Notes: generated by a model from the sequence alone, not told the origin. 64,000 bases of DNA from Ricordea florida (GCA_949710005.1 OX453272.1:42558657-42622656); one strand, 5' to 3'. Positions 36,832 to 47,359 are shown, counted from the first letter of the stretch. Program-made: numbers and translations.

Positions 36832-37253
36832 CGGTCTGATTAGCTATCGAAGAGAGGGTATTTAGCGTGGAACTGCTGTTGTGTATGAAGCGATATTGCT
36901 CACGTGAGTCGCGAGCAAAAATTGTAGCTATCGTGAAAACAAAAATGCAACTCGTGCTAGGAAAAATGGAAATGAACGAACTTACAGAAAACGAATGTTT
37001 GCCAAATCTCGAATTGAAATTGAAATTTTTAGAAAATTTGAGGAAACCACTCACACGCAAAAGTACGAGAAAACACATTGACATTGACTTTAAAAGGGTT
37101 TCCTTTATTTGCGTACTGGCGCGGCTCACAAAAATAGAAAACGTTTGGTTTTGCTCAGGTGGTTTTAGCTGTGAGATTCACTGCCTGACGAGTGAGTTCC
37201 ACGTTAAATTTCACTGTGATGACGGTGCGACAGAACAAATAGCCCGCTGCAAT
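36832..37253. other. Host DNA right of element B
   Basis: An open frame at 36867-37271 has no recognisable domain and runs into the following MITE, so it is not called. Nothing else is seen. Confidence 0.35.
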
Positions 37254-37526
37254 TTAGGGACGGACCATTAGAAAAGTGATGGGGGGGGGGGGGGGGTGGG
37301 GAAAAAAAACAAAAAAAATTCATGCAAAGAAGAAGGTAAAAAAAATTCATGCAGAAGGAAGGTCCAATTGTGACTTTTACACACGTAGTAAAAAAAAATC
37401 GTGCAGAGAGGTTCACCTGAAAAAAAAAAAATTCCTGCAAAAGCAGTGATCAAAAAAAAAAAATTCGTGCAAGCTGAAAATTCCCCACCCCCCCCCCCCA
37501 TCACTTTTCTAATGGTCCGTCCCTTA
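37254..37526. repeat. Harbinger-like MITE with TTA target duplication
   Basis: The unit at 37257-37523 has TIRs starting GGGACGGACCATTAGAAAAG, ending at both sides in long G/C runs, and is flanked by TTA (37254-37256 and 37524-37526). Inside are four to five copies of A-run plus ATTCRTGCA. A 3-bp TWA duplication is typical of PIF/Harbinger elements. It is 267 bp with no coding capacity. Confidence 0.8.
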
Positions 37527-37744
37527 CCTGGACGCTCGCGTAGAAGCAGAATGGTCAAACCACCAGCTATACTTTATGATTACTTTTAATTTACTTTTAA
37601 TGAGAAGAGAGAACCATGAACCAATTCCTTAGCTCATTGGGCCTTAAATGTAAGTAACGTAATATTTCGTCTTAAATAAGTATAAATTCGTTCATTTTCT
37701 GTCCCAGCGCTTACTGTAGTTACATCAGGTATCCTTTAAAGCTG

Positions 37745-37850
37745 TCGGGAGGTAAAGGGTTAGGGAGGAGGGAGAAATTGCTCAGAAAAGTAGGGAGGAG
37801 GGAGAAAATGGCTAAAAATGTAGGGAGGAGGGAGATTTAAAGACCTGTTC
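37745..37850. repeat. TAGGGAGGAGGGAGAAA tandem repeat
   Basis: Three units spaced about 30-35 bp, matching the array near 21340-21450. Confidence 0.65.
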
Positions 37851-37861
37851 CTCCCCACTCC

Positions 37862-38060
37862 ATTAACCAATAACTGTTGAAGTGTTTTGTTAGCATTATA
37901 TAATAACTGTTGAAGTTGGTTGGTAGTATTAACTAATGACTGTTGAAGTCTTTTGTAAGCATTATATAATAGCTGTTGAAGTTGGTTGGTAGTATTAACT
38001 AACAAACTACTGAAGTTGATTGGTACCTTTAACTAATAACAGTTGAAGTGGATTGGTGAT
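37862..38060. repeat. Tandem repeat with ACTGTTGAAGTTGGTTGGTA core
   Basis: Units of about 68 bp, each made of two related halves built around AACTGTTGAAG. No coding sequence. Confidence 0.7.
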
Positions 38061-38319
38061 ATTGTTTAAGGTTGGCTGTTCTGGTTTAAAATAAAAATAT
38101 TGGTGTTGGGTAATTTATTTCGAAGATAATCCCAAGACAAGTAATCTGGTTTAAAACTGATGGTTTTAGGTTTATTTTTAGAGATTCGACAGCTAAAGCA
38201 AGTTACGACTGGTTTACCCGTTCTGACACTTCGAAAATTGGATACGTTTTTGATGACTGAGCATGATCAGATGATATGCATTTGTTAACTACCGATAGAA
38301 TTGGTGATGGAATTGGCGA

Positions 38320-38930
38320 TGGCGGCTGGTGATGGGGTTGATGATGGGGTTGGTGATGGGGTTGGTGATGGAGTTGGTGATGGGGTTGATGATGGGGTTG
38401 GTGATGGGGTTGGTGATGGAGTTGGTGATGGGGTTGGTGATGGGGTTGATGATGGAGTTGGTGATGGGGTTGGTGATGAGGTTGGTGATGAGGTTGGTGA
38501 TGGAGTTGGTGATGGGGTTGGTGATGAGGTTGGTGATGGAGTTGGTGATGGAGTTGGTGATGGGGTTGGTGATGAGGTTGGTGATGGAGTTGGTGATGGG
38601 GTTGGTGATGAGGTTGGTGATGAGGTTGGTGATGGAGTTGGTGATGGGGTTGGTGATGGGGTTGGTGATGAGGTTGGTGATGGAGTTGGTGATGAGGTTG
38701 GTGATGAGGTTGGTGATGGATTTGGTGATGGGGTTGGTGATGAGGTTGGTGATGGAGTTGGTGATGGGGTTGGTGATGGAGTTGGTGATGGGGTTGGTGA
38801 TGAGGTTGGTGATGAGGTTGGTGATGAGGTTGATGATGGGGTTGGTGATGAGGTTGGTGATGGAGTTGGTGATGGGGTTGGTGATGAGGTTGGTGATGGG
38901 GTTGGTGATGGGGTTGGTGATGCGGTGATC
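38320..38930. repeat. 12-bp minisatellite GGTTGGTGATGR
   Basis: About 50 nearly perfect 12-bp units. Open frames exist on both strands (for example His-Gln-Pro repeats on the minus strand) but follow from the repeat period. The G-rich strand has regularly spaced GG and GGGG runs. Confidence 0.9.
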
Positions 38931-39376
38931 GGGTTTGTAATAGTAATCGGAGAGATTCAAAATATACTTCATCCATAGATTTGACCGAATAACAATAATA
39001 ACTTTTCCAATAAATGTTTCAAAGTTTGTTGATATTTTCTCGTTATCCAAAAAATAATTAATAGAGTTAAAATATACGCTTCTTGCAATGCGTTCGGGTG
39101 TTTTCCCATTTTTAGTACACCATTTAAGCGAGCGTATCATTTTTAGTATGAAAATTTAGTATGATATAATAGTAGTTTATTTGTAGTAGGTTTTGGTATC
39201 GTAGTATATTAGTAGTAGTTTGATTTTTGGTATAGTAGTATATAGGTAGTAGATTGGTAAATTTAATTCACCTTTGCCTCATCCGCCTCGAATCCACTTT
39301 TGCTTTAATCCAACTCGAAGCCAGTTTACTTTCATCTACATTTTATCCACCTCCAATCCACTTTTCGCTATGGATG
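38931..39376. repeat. Inverted copy of the 15672-15955 repeat block
   Basis: 39130-39270 is the inverted partner of 15845-15955, and 39280-39370 holds diverged inverted copies of the 27-bp unit. The rest is unrecognised. Confidence 0.55.
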
Positions 39377-39752
39377 CATTTTGGTTTTGTAATAACATTA
39401 ATTGATCATCCCAGTTATGTACACAACTTAAGCAGCTGTGAATTTGAAGCCTGTAAAAAACTCAGGCTTGAACGGGATTCGAACCCATGACCTCTGCGAT
39501 ACCGGAGCAGTGCTCTACCAACTGAGCTATCAAGCCAACTGGGAGCTAATCATATTGTGAGTTCGTTATATACCCGTAGATGAAGAAGAATGATGCAAAT
39601 GAATATATGAAAGACCATATATTTGAACTGCGGATTAATATGTAATAACATTAATTGATCATCCCAGTTATGTACACAACTTAAGCAGCTGTGAATTTGA
39701 AGCCTGTAAAAAACTCAGGCTTGAACGGGATTCGAACCCATTTTGGTTTTGT
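39377..39752 (-). repeat. Dimeric tRNA-derived SINE with 14-bp target duplications
   Basis: CATTTTGGTTTTGT flanks the insertion at 39377-39390 and 39739-39752. Inside, on the minus strand, a 5'-truncated unit (39738-39644: end of a tRNA-like part plus tail) is followed by a spacer and then a full tRNA-like head (39536-39465) plus the same tail ending at 39391. Confidence 0.75.
39465..39536 (-). tRNA. tRNA-like sequence, head of the SINE
   Basis: 72 nt that fold as a cloverleaf: GGCTTGA/TCAAGCC acceptor stem, a D-arm with AGTTGGTA, and a TTCGAAT T-loop. The anticodon loop CCGGTAT would give GGT (Thr), but position 33 is C instead of T and the stem has a T/C mismatch. The same tail follows it in both SINE units, so it is most likely a SINE head and not a working tRNA. 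Confidence 0.6.
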
Positions 39753-39876
39753 TAGACGTGGGGGTTAGGTACGAAGAAATTACCGGGAATTTTCTGTTTT
39801 GGATTTTTGTGGATAATTAAATTAAAATTAAGCATAATTCTTGCAGAAAACTTGTCTATCATATATCCGAAATCAT

Positions 39877-40760
39877 CATGGCCAGAAATCGCGGACGCAA
39901 CGCCCGCGTAACGGCAGCGGCTTTCTACATTACTTAAACAAACATGGCGATTAAATTTACAAAGGAATGTATGGAGTAAAAATTAAATTTGAAATTGAAT
40001 CTGTTAGGAGAAAGTATCCGTAATCCAACTGTATGAAAGTCATTTCTAAACCAGACCATTAACAGCGTCGTCTTTAAGCATGATTTTAGCTCCACTTTCG
40101 CTCTCTTAACCCTTCTATTTCATGTAGGAAATTCGTTAAGTAGCAATCTTTCACCGCAGCTAGCCGCGTTCCCATCCGCCTGATTGATTTTTCCAAGTTC
40201 ATTCCTCAAAGTTAACATCGTGTCACAGAAACACAGCGATTTTCAGGTAGTTTCGACACGATTAACAGCGTCCATTTCGGCGATGAAAAGCCAAGAATAT
40301 AAAACTATAAAAAATAGAGGCATTCAACCGTTAAGTCAGCTAATGGTTACACGAAAACGAACCTCCGTTCTTCACAACATTTTCTCAGTCTAACCGCCAT
40401 GTTTGGTATCAAAAGAAAGCTATGAAACCAGGCTTCAAACCTCCGTTGAGAACTGGGGACAGACGCTTAACAGTGTTGTAGGTCAGCGCTCTAAATAGAG
40501 GGTCTTTTTACTTCCGGCGCGGGATGGCGGGAATTTCATTCGTGCGATCGAGTGAAGGATTTCATTATCGAAAACAATTTTAGACGTCCTGAAGGCTTTT
40601 GATCGCTGTAAATTTAACCACGGATGAAAGACAATGCAGTTGTTCATAGCCGACCTCGCGAAAAGAACGCTTCATGGGCCGCCATATTTATTTTTTCTGT
40701 CATTGTGGAGAAAGCCGCGTGCCGGTGTGCGGGCTCAAATGTCCGCGATTTCTGGCCATG
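39877..40760. mobile_element. 884-bp element with 20-bp inverted ends
   Basis: CATGGCCAGAAATCGCGGAC at 39877-39896 recurs inverted at 40741-40760. No transposase frame is seen, so it is non-autonomous. A 30-bp copy of its right end lies at 20060-20089. Target duplication is unclear. Confidence 0.5.
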
Positions 40761-42862
40761 ACTACTCCGCCGCGCCTGTGTGTGAACACGCAGGAACACG
40801 CAATCCTCTCTCCAAATGATAGTTGAAACAGTTGAAATCAGGGCTGATTTACCTAGGTAAATCGGGTAACCATTCGATTCCGGAGTGCTAATAATGCACA
40901 ATATGGTAATTCAATGTAAATTTAATTTAATTATCACTTGACACTAACTACACTTCCACTGTTTTACATAAGCTTACAACATCCGAAAATTGCCTTTGTC
41001 GCTCAAATCATCAGTAAATATCGACATATCGACTAGCTTTCCGATCATCGATTTTGATCGATTTCAAGTTGCAACGTCCCGAAATTATGATCAATAGGTC
41101 TGGTAGCCTGTACCGATTCATCAGTGTTAAATTATCCCGGGAATTCTAATAGTTTTAGTAATTGCTGTGTGGTATGATCAAAACTTACGGTGATTGTCCC
41201 TAAAGGAGACCCTGTTAGGGGTAAATTCCGACAAGCGACATGGCCTTGAAACGGCGACACGAAGGAGCTGAAATGACGACGAACGACGAGCCGCTCACGC
41301 GAAATTACGACAGCGACCTGGAACCTTCCCAAATTGGGACGAGGAAAGGTTTGAAACTCAGACAGGCGACATTAAGAATCCCCCCTAGCAGGACCTCCTA
41401 AAGGAACAACTAAGCTGTCGTTGCTTATGAAATTTTTCCCATAAATTCACAGAATCGTTTACCTTTTTTACGTCGGATCCTGTCCTTCTTTCTGTTAGTT
41501 TTGCACGCCAATAATCAGCTTTTGTTACAGTGATTTCTAAATTTAAAGTATTAAGGTTCAAGTTTCTAGCTTGGTTCCAGAGCACACGCATTTTTCGGCT
41601 CTTGTTTCATCCGTCGAAAGGGAGATAAGCGACGACCGGAAATACGTCTGCTATGTGTACACAAATCACTCGTTGTTTCTCAATTATAAATAACTCAATT
41701 TTGTCAAGCCACGTGCTCGTGATTAAGGAAAAGGTCAAAAGTCAAAATTTGCTTTTCGTTTTCTATCTCTTGACAGGGCGGTTTTGTCGGGCCACCTGTG
41801 AAATTTTCAGGCAACATAAAACTAAGGTTTAACTTCAAGAGAATAATACTTTCAAGTTCACAATTCATGTACATGGGTTTTATTGCTGCAAGTGGCATAA
41901 TTGGGGTAGTTGGAACAGCTAAGAAATTCGAAATGGCAAGAGCTGTCGCATTATTATTGTAAAAACCTGTTACGTTCACGACGGGCGTAGAAGAAAGACA
42001 ACAAAGGCGACTAAACAATAGAGACTAGGAAAATAATAAAAAACTTCACAGGTTTTTACACCGAGGTAAACCCGTAATAAGCCATATTCCTAATCAATGT
42101 TGGGCATATTCAAGGCAACCAACGACTTTTTTCGGTAAAAATCTGTTCGGAACCAAGGTGAGCTAGAATTTTCGAGTATCGAACACACGGGCCGTCGGAT
42201 TTTTGAACGGTGTTAGATTTTCAGTCCCTAAAACTTCACCTAAAAGATTCGCAACAAGGGAAAAGTAGTCCCTTACGTTCTCGAAAGGATATTTTTTGTC
42301 ATTTTTCGCATTGTTCGCTAAGATGTTTTAAGACTCGAAGGTGCTGTCCAGCTAGCAATTTCTGAAATGAAGATATTATTTCCTAAAATTTTAGAACACT
42401 TCAATTTTCAGCTAAGATGTAATAATAATAATTTTATTATTTCTATAGCGCCAAATTCATTAATATATGATCTAAAGCGCTTTACAATTTTTTTAAATGA
42501 AGGCTAACTAATGATACTGTTATTTACAATTGATATAAAACTTATTGCTGGCGAGCCTTAGCGAGACAGCACACTATTTGAGAGGGTCAGCGATGTTCCA
42601 TATCATATAAGCGGTGAAAAATCCCGATTTTCGGATGTTAGATTCGGGACATGCGCAGTTTGGCGTTTTCGTTGTGTGACGTCAAAATGATTTCTGCACG
42701 TTTCACAACACTTCACGTCTTGCTGGCGGTTGACAAGTTCGGAAGAGTTGAAAAGTAAGGGTTTTTCCTTATTTCGATTACCTACATGTTTCTAAAAGCT
42801 CGGGGAAGTATTCATCAAGGTCACAATCAGTTTATCGATGAATCGCGAGGACGACATGTACA
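40761..42862. other. Unannotated host DNA
   Basis: No convincing gene. Part of 42430-42500 (TATAGCGCC...AAAGCGCTTTACAA) looks like a dispersed repeat found in cnidarian genomes (recollection). Confidence 0.35.
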
Positions 42863-42867
42863 GGAGG
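42863..42867. repeat. GGAGG duplication, left of the hAT-like element
   Basis: GGAGG directly precedes CAGGGGCGG and recurs at 61959-61963 directly after the right TIR. Five bp is shorter than the usual 8-bp hAT duplication. Confidence 0.5.
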
Positions 42868-42928
42868 CAGGGGCGGATCCAGAGTAGTTCAAGTGATTTC
42901 CAGAAATCACTCAAATGTTTCCAAACCT

Positions 42929-42933
42929 GGGTT
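42929..42933. repeat. Target site duplication GGGTT, left of element C
   Basis: Directly precedes AGTAGTATG at 42934 and matches 59044-59048. Confidence 0.8.
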
Positions 42934-43245
42934 AGTAGTATGTAAGCGAGTTTATAAGTACGTTTTTAGGTTATTTTTAAAATTTGACAGAAAAATCTTT
43001 GTTCTTTTTTAGCTTACGGGTTATTTTTTAAATTTAAACAGAAAAATCTTTGTTCTTTTTTTTAGCTTACGGGTTATTTTAAAATTTGACAGGAAAAAAT
43101 ATGTGATTTTTTAGCTTAAATTTATAAGTTCATTTTCTTTTTTTATCAGAGATTTATCAGAAAACTAAACAGAGATTTTTTCAGATTATAAAATAAAAAT
43201 GATATTTAAGGATTAGAAAAATACTTATAGAAAGTAATTATGGAT
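42934..43245 (+). repeat. Left TIR of element C
   Basis: Identical by eye to the reverse complement of 58732-59043. It holds repeated ATCTTTGTTCTTTTTT and AGCTTACGGGTTATTTT units and a promoter motif, and stops six bases into the zinc-repeat gene. Confidence 0.92.
43204..43213 (+). promoter_or_regulatory. ATTTAAGGAT motif in the left TIR of C
   Basis: Lies 26 nt before the ATG at 43240. The same sequence in the right TIR serves the polymerase, so both inward genes have one duplicated promoter. Confidence 0.6.
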
Positions 43246-43719
43246 CAATTAAATAATTTATGTTTGTATAAACTAAAAAGAATTGCAAGAGAGTTAAAAA
43301 CGAAAGGAAGATCAAAAATGGGTAGAATGGATTTAATTAATGAGTTTAAAAAATATAAAGAGGAGGAGATTATTGATTTAATTGAAAAAGTTACTACTAC
43401 TACTAGCGATTATATTTGTATTCATGGAAAAATTAAATATTTTTGCAAAGAATGCGGTGGATCACAAATATGTAAACATGATAGAATTAAGTATGCTTGT
43501 AAAAAATGTAAAGGATCAATATATTGTATACATAATAAGCAAAAACAAAAGTGTAAAGAATGTGGCGGATCACAAATATGCATACATAATAGACAACAAC
43601 AACAATGTAAAGAATGTGGAGGATCACAAATATGCGAACACATGAAACAAAAAGCCTCTTGTAAGGAGTGTCGTATAAAATTAATTTATGATTTAAGGAT
43701 TAGGAAAAATTGTAAATAA
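43240..43719 (+). CDS. SAP-like plus Cys/His zinc-repeat protein (element C)
   Basis: A 159-residue protein. Residues 1-45 resemble a SAP/HeH motif (LCLYKLKRIARELK...MDLINEF), related to but not identical with the polymerase N-terminus, since the TIR ends at codon 2. A threonine-rich spacer follows and then five units of the 18-residue Cys/His repeat (CKECGGSQICEH), compared with nine in B. Its stop is one base before the ATG of the next gene, which suggests coupled translation or a shared transcript. Confidence 0.8.
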   Translation: MDQLNNLCLYKLKRIARELKTKGRSKMGRMDLINEFKKYKEEEIIDLIEKVTTTTSDYICIHGKIKYFCKECGGSQICKHDRIKYACKKCKGSIYCIHNKQKQKCKECGGSQICIHNRQQQQCKECGGSQICEHMKQKASCKECRIKLIYDLRIRKNCK

Positions 43720-43720
43720 A

Positions 43721-44296
43721 ATGGAAATAATAGTAAAAGAAAAATATAGTGGAAAAACTTCTATGAGTTTTGAATATTATAATGAAAAAAAACTTGGTGT
43801 TAATGATTTTTTAGATTCAATTAAGGAAGATTTATTAAAACATATATCAAATATTAGAGGTTTTATTGATGAAAATTATGAACTTTATGAATATTATTAC
43901 TATTTTGGGTATGATGAAGATTCCGAAGGGGTTGAATTTGGAATTTGGCATGATGATAATGAAGAGTATTTTTATTTTTCTATTTTTGGTATAATGGGTT
44001 TATATTTAGATGGTATATCTAATAATGAGTTTGTTAGTGATTTAATATATTATGCTAATAGAGAAAAAGAATATCAAGATGATAAGATGAAATATAATAT
44101 TAATAATTTTATTATTGATTCAATTTGGATTTCTATAAATGTAAATGCTGATAAGTTGAAACATAAACATAAATTTTATAAAAAATTATATGACGAATTA
44201 ATGCCTATAGCATGGCATCCAAGTAGGTATTTAGATTGGTGTATTGATGTTGAGGAATTAAAGTTTTTAGAAGAGTTATGGGGTGATGAAGATTAG
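43721..44296 (+). CDS. 191-residue acidic protein, element C only
   Basis: A soluble, tyrosine- and acid-rich protein with no membrane segment. The C-terminal part MPIAWHPSRYLDWC followed by an acidic helix recalls a short conserved motif in uncharacterised proteins of large DNA viruses (recollection, unsearched). It follows the zinc-repeat gene by one base and converges on the penton candidate with a hairpin between. Elements A and B go straight from the zinc-repeat gene to the hairpin, so this is an added module. Confidence 0.75.
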   Translation: MEIIVKEKYSGKTSMSFEYYNEKKLGVNDFLDSIKEDLLKHISNIRGFIDENYELYEYYYYFGYDEDSEGVEFGIWHDDNEEYFYFSIFGIMGLYLDGISNNEFVSDLIYYANREKEYQDDKMKYNINNFIIDSIWISINVNADKLKHKHKFYKKLYDELMPIAWHPSRYLDWCIDVEELKFLEELWGDED

Positions 44297-44309
44297 TTAA
44301 AAAAATTAT

Positions 44310-44339
44310 GTTGTATAACTAAAATAATGGTTACATAAC
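44310..44339. terminator. Convergent-gene hairpin (element C, left)
   Basis: GTTGTATAACT and GGTTACATAAC pair with two G-U pairs and one mismatch. It lies between the 191-residue gene and the penton candidate. Confidence 0.55.
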
Positions 44340-44345
44340 AAAAAT

Positions 44346-44975
44346 TTATTTAAATCTTAAACTAAAAGTTACAGATTCTCCTTTTAGATCAAACTTTTTC
44401 CAATCAGAGTCTAAAATGGTTAAATCAAAGTGATTAATAAAGTTATCATATTTTCTAATTGGAATAGATGGATAATCTTTTGATGGAATGTTTGCTAGCA
44501 ATTGGGATGGTTGTATTTTTACAAGGACTCCATTTTTACCTTTATTCGTGTATGACATTCTATTATCAACTATGCTGCATAAAAGTCTCAAAGGTTCTTT
44601 TATAGTTATATCTATTTGAGTTATTTTAAATAAAACCCCTGGCAGCCCTAAAGAATTTTGCAAACCCTGGCTAAATTTAATGTTAAATGGTTTATTGTTG
44701 ATTATGTAAGCAAAATTATCTCCGATAATCATTGTTATATTTTTACCCTTTTCGCTGAGCTCAATTAATATTTTTATATCATTTATGGAATATATTCCTG
44801 GATTAAATATTACTAAAGGTTTATCTTGTTCATCAGTTATTTTTTCTTGATTCTTTAAAATTATTAGTCTTTTTGTTTTAATATTACAATCTAAAAGTTG
44901 TAATTCACTAACGTATTTCATTGGAGGATCTAAATAAACCCTAGTTTCTGAATCATACATTGTAATACTTAGCAT
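44346..44975 (-). CDS. Candidate penton / minor capsid protein (element C)
   Basis: A 209-residue homologue of the A and B proteins, clearly more diverged in the middle (residues 40-125) but keeping MLSITMYDSETR, KEPLRLLCSIVDNR and the FDLTILDSDWKKFDLKGESVTFSLRF-type end. The motif at 44994-45003 lies between it and the adjacent gene with only 34 bp of spacer. Confidence 0.6.
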   Translation of the reverse strand: MLSITMYDSETRVYLDPPMKYVSELQLLDCNIKTKRLIILKNQEKITDEQDKPLVIFNPGIYSINDIKILIELSEKGKNITMIIGDNFAYIINNKPFNIKFSQGLQNSLGLPGVLFKITQIDITIKEPLRLLCSIVDNRMSYTNKGKNGVLVKIQPSQLLANIPSKDYPSIPIRKYDNFINHFDLTILDSDWKKFDLKGESVTFSLRFK

Positions 44976-44993
44976 TTTTCATTTAGAAGGTAT

Positions 44994-45003
44994 ATGTTTA
45001 GAT
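44994..45003 (-). promoter_or_regulatory. ATCTAAACAT motif upstream of penton candidate (C)
   Basis: Variant of the shared motif, 19 nt before the ATG at 44975. Confidence 0.4.
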
Positions 45004-45009
45004 TAATTT

Positions 45010-46629
45010 TTATCGAAATAAAAACCAAGATAATAATCCTCCAGCTAATATTAAAACAATAAGAGTATTTTGATGAGAAGATGTTTCTATATTACTAACT
45101 TCATCTGTTTTGTTTGATTCATCGCTATTGTTTAATTTAGGATTTATATTTTTCCTTGGTTGAGCATTAGTATTTAATAAAACCTTTGATGTTCCTAAAC
45201 TATGAGTTATTCCAACATTTTTTGTTTCAATGTTTAATGAATTATTTACCCCAAATTTCATATCTTCTGTTGCTATTTTCAGATTATTATTGTACCCAAT
45301 AACGCTTTCTGTATTTATAATTAAATTGCTTGGCATCAACAAAACACCAGGAGCTACAGCCAAATCAAGCCGTACTTTTGATTCTTGAACCGCTGTTTGA
45401 TATCTTTGATTTGAATTTGCGATATCATTTTCAATCACAGAGCTTTCAAATAAATCTATAAATTCTTGCTGGGTTTCAAATGCTCTTCCTCCATTACCAA
45501 TAATTGAATTCCTAGTATTAACTTGGGCCCCCAAAACACAATAAACAAAAGCTTCAACCGATCTATTTATTCTTCCTAATCCAGCATTTGTTAATCCATA
45601 TCCAGATTTAGGTATAAACCAAGCATATTGAAAATCAACAAAATAATCATTTCGAAGCATAGATATTAAATCTCCTTTTATTTTTTTACCCCCATCATCG
45701 GAAAATCTATTTGCGCTGCTTGGCCAAATATTTGCATCAGGATCGTAGCTCCTTATAATTCTGACATCTTGATTTCCACCACCTATTGCTTGCGCACTAG
45801 CGCTTCCAGGCACGCCTTCAGGAGGTACGTATCCTTTTCCATAATCAATGAACACATCTCCAACACCGTGATTTGCACCCCCTTTCCATCTAAAATCAGC
45901 CAAAGGTTTATTTAATCCTCTATAATCTTGATTATTGCTTAAGCCAAATTCTGCACATAAACGATTATAAGCATTTTTGTTGTATGGATTATTTTTTAAA
46001 GAAAAAGTTTGTTCACCGGGTAATGGTAAAGATAATTCATATAATATTCTTCTTATTGTAAAGTATATGTGAAATATAATAAAACTTCTAATAACTTTTG
46101 GGTAATTTAAACTATCATTTAAACTTACACCGCATCCAGATGTTGCACACCAAACCACCATGTTTAACTGTTGTGGCCAGTGATTAATATTTGGTTTATT
46201 CAACCAAGCTCTAGCTTCTTTACCGCTAGTAAGTCCTACAGTCTGATTTTTAAATACATTTTTCATGGGAGAAATGAATCTGTCTTTATCTGAAACATAT
46301 ATATTTAAAATAGTTAACATTTCTGTTACATTTTTTGTAGATTCATCGAATTTAATACCAGGTATTGGATATGTTTTGTTTGTAGATGATAAACTTTCTG
46401 GAAAGGAACTAAACTTAACTTTATTTTCTAACCCTAAATCTTGCCATAATAATGTTTTCAAATTAGTAGGAAGATCATCGGTCCATGTTTTTCCAGAAGG
46501 ATCATCATCAGACATAATTGTTGTTCCATTAACTTTCCATTTAATATATCCACCAAATGAATCATTAATAAATGTAAATTTATCAAGGTTAACATTTGGA
46601 TAACGATTTTTGAAATCATTTAAAAGCAT
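45010..46629 (-). CDS. Long C-terminally anchored protein (element C)
   Basis: A 539-residue homologue of 24099-25658. It keeps the WCATSGCG core and the RRILYELSLPLP helix, has a 20-residue Gly/Ala/Ser-rich insertion near residues 260-280 (PEGVPGSASAQAIGG), and ends in one membrane segment with LFR. The linker before the anchor is unrelated to B. Motif at 46650-46659. Confidence 0.85.
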   Translation of the reverse strand: MLLNDFKNRYPNVNLDKFTFINDSFGGYIKWKVNGTTIMSDDDPSGKTWTDDLPTNLKTLLWQDLGLENKVKFSSFPESLSSTNKTYPIPGIKFDESTKNVTEMLTILNIYVSDKDRFISPMKNVFKNQTVGLTSGKEARAWLNKPNINHWPQQLNMVVWCATSGCGVSLNDSLNYPKVIRSFIIFHIYFTIRRILYELSLPLPGEQTFSLKNNPYNKNAYNRLCAEFGLSNNQDYRGLNKPLADFRWKGGANHGVGDVFIDYGKGYVPPEGVPGSASAQAIGGGNQDVRIIRSYDPDANIWPSSANRFSDDGGKKIKGDLISMLRNDYFVDFQYAWFIPKSGYGLTNAGLGRINRSVEAFVYCVLGAQVNTRNSIIGNGGRAFETQQEFIDLFESSVIENDIANSNQRYQTAVQESKVRLDLAVAPGVLLMPSNLIINTESVIGYNNNLKIATEDMKFGVNNSLNIETKNVGITHSLGTSKVLLNTNAQPRKNINPKLNNSDESNKTDEVSNIETSSHQNTLIVLILAGGLLSWFLFR

Positions 46630-46649
46630 TTTATTCTTATGTTTACTTG

Positions 46650-46659
46650 ATCTTTAGAT
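46650..46659 (-). promoter_or_regulatory. ATCTAAAGAT motif upstream of long anchored protein (C)
   Basis: Perfect consensus match, 21 nt before the ATG at 46629. Confidence 0.6.
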
Positions 46660-46672
46660 CGAGAATAAAATG

Positions 46673-46810
46673 TTAATTAATTCCTGCAAAACAATTGCAA
46701 CCAACTTCAGTTTTCTCATATACAAGTTTTAATGTCCTTTCCCTCCGGTAAGTTCTTTTAATAGATCTTCGCGAACTTCTCTCCTTATCACAGACATATC
46801 CAAGTTTTTT
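46673..46810 (-). other. Putative -1 ribosomal frameshift site and tail (element C)
   Basis: A AAA AAC at 46810-46804 is in frame with 46729-47334. The -1 frame is open for 43 codons to a TAA at 46673-46675 and contains LKLVYEKTEVGCNCFAGI, aligned without gaps to A and B. Confidence 0.5.
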
Positions 46811-47334
46811 TCTGCATCTTTCCTAAATTTTTGTCGTATTTCAAGTTTTAGTTTTTGAAACTTTTCCAACTCTGCTAAAATTATAGAAAATTCTTGATCG
46901 GATATAACATTATCTTTCAAAGCTTTTGAAACTAAATCGTTAATTGTGTTTAATTTTGATTTTGCAATTGCAGCGGTTTGTTCGTGTTTACTAACTTTAC
47001 CAGAAAGTTTTTTAGAAGCAAAACCAAATCCAACCGACAACCCACCAAAAAAACCACCTATAACTCCCAAAGGCACACCAACAATAGCACCAAAACCCGT
47101 GAGAGAAGTTCCAAGCCCGCTTGCAGATAGGATAACTGAAATCAAACCACCAGAAACACTAATTTTTGTACATATTCCTCTCGCTCTATTATATTTTTTC
47201 CTTACTTCTTCGTAATGTTTAATTTCTTTCTCAAGATTTTGTAATACTTCGCTTGATTTTTGCAGTCTGAAATTAACCGACTGAGGATCAACATTGTTAG
47301 GTAATTGAGGATAAATTTTATTGTAGTCATCCAT
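46729..47334 (-). CDS. Glycine-rich two-helix membrane protein (element C)
   Basis: A 201-residue homologue, close to the element A copy along its length including the LTGGKGH end. It has the two Gly-rich hydrophobic helices and charged coil. The motif at 47360-47369 abuts the stop codon of the coiled-coil gene (47370-47372). It carries the slippery heptamer at 46804-46810. Confidence 0.85.
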   Translation of the reverse strand: MDDYNKIYPQLPNNVDPQSVNFRLQKSSEVLQNLEKEIKHYEEVRKKYNRARGICTKISVSGGLISVILSASGLGTSLTGFGAIVGVPLGVIGGFFGGLSVGFGFASKKLSGKVSKHEQTAAIAKSKLNTINDLVSKALKDNVISDQEFSIILAELEKFQKLKLEIRQKFRKDAEKNLDMSVIRREVREDLLKELTGGKGH

Positions 47335-47359
47335 ATTGTATTTTACTGATCAATGTGAT

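Noticed and set aside
36867..37271. 134-residue open frame right of element B
   Set aside because: No domain, runs into a MITE, and has no conserved relative in the window.
38203..39140. Long open frames on both strands through the minisatellite
   Set aside because: They follow from a 12-bp period without stop codons; no domain or start context.
39465..39536. Functional tRNA-Thr gene
   Set aside because: Position 33 is not T, the anticodon stem has a mismatch, and the same tail follows both copies, so it is a SINE head.
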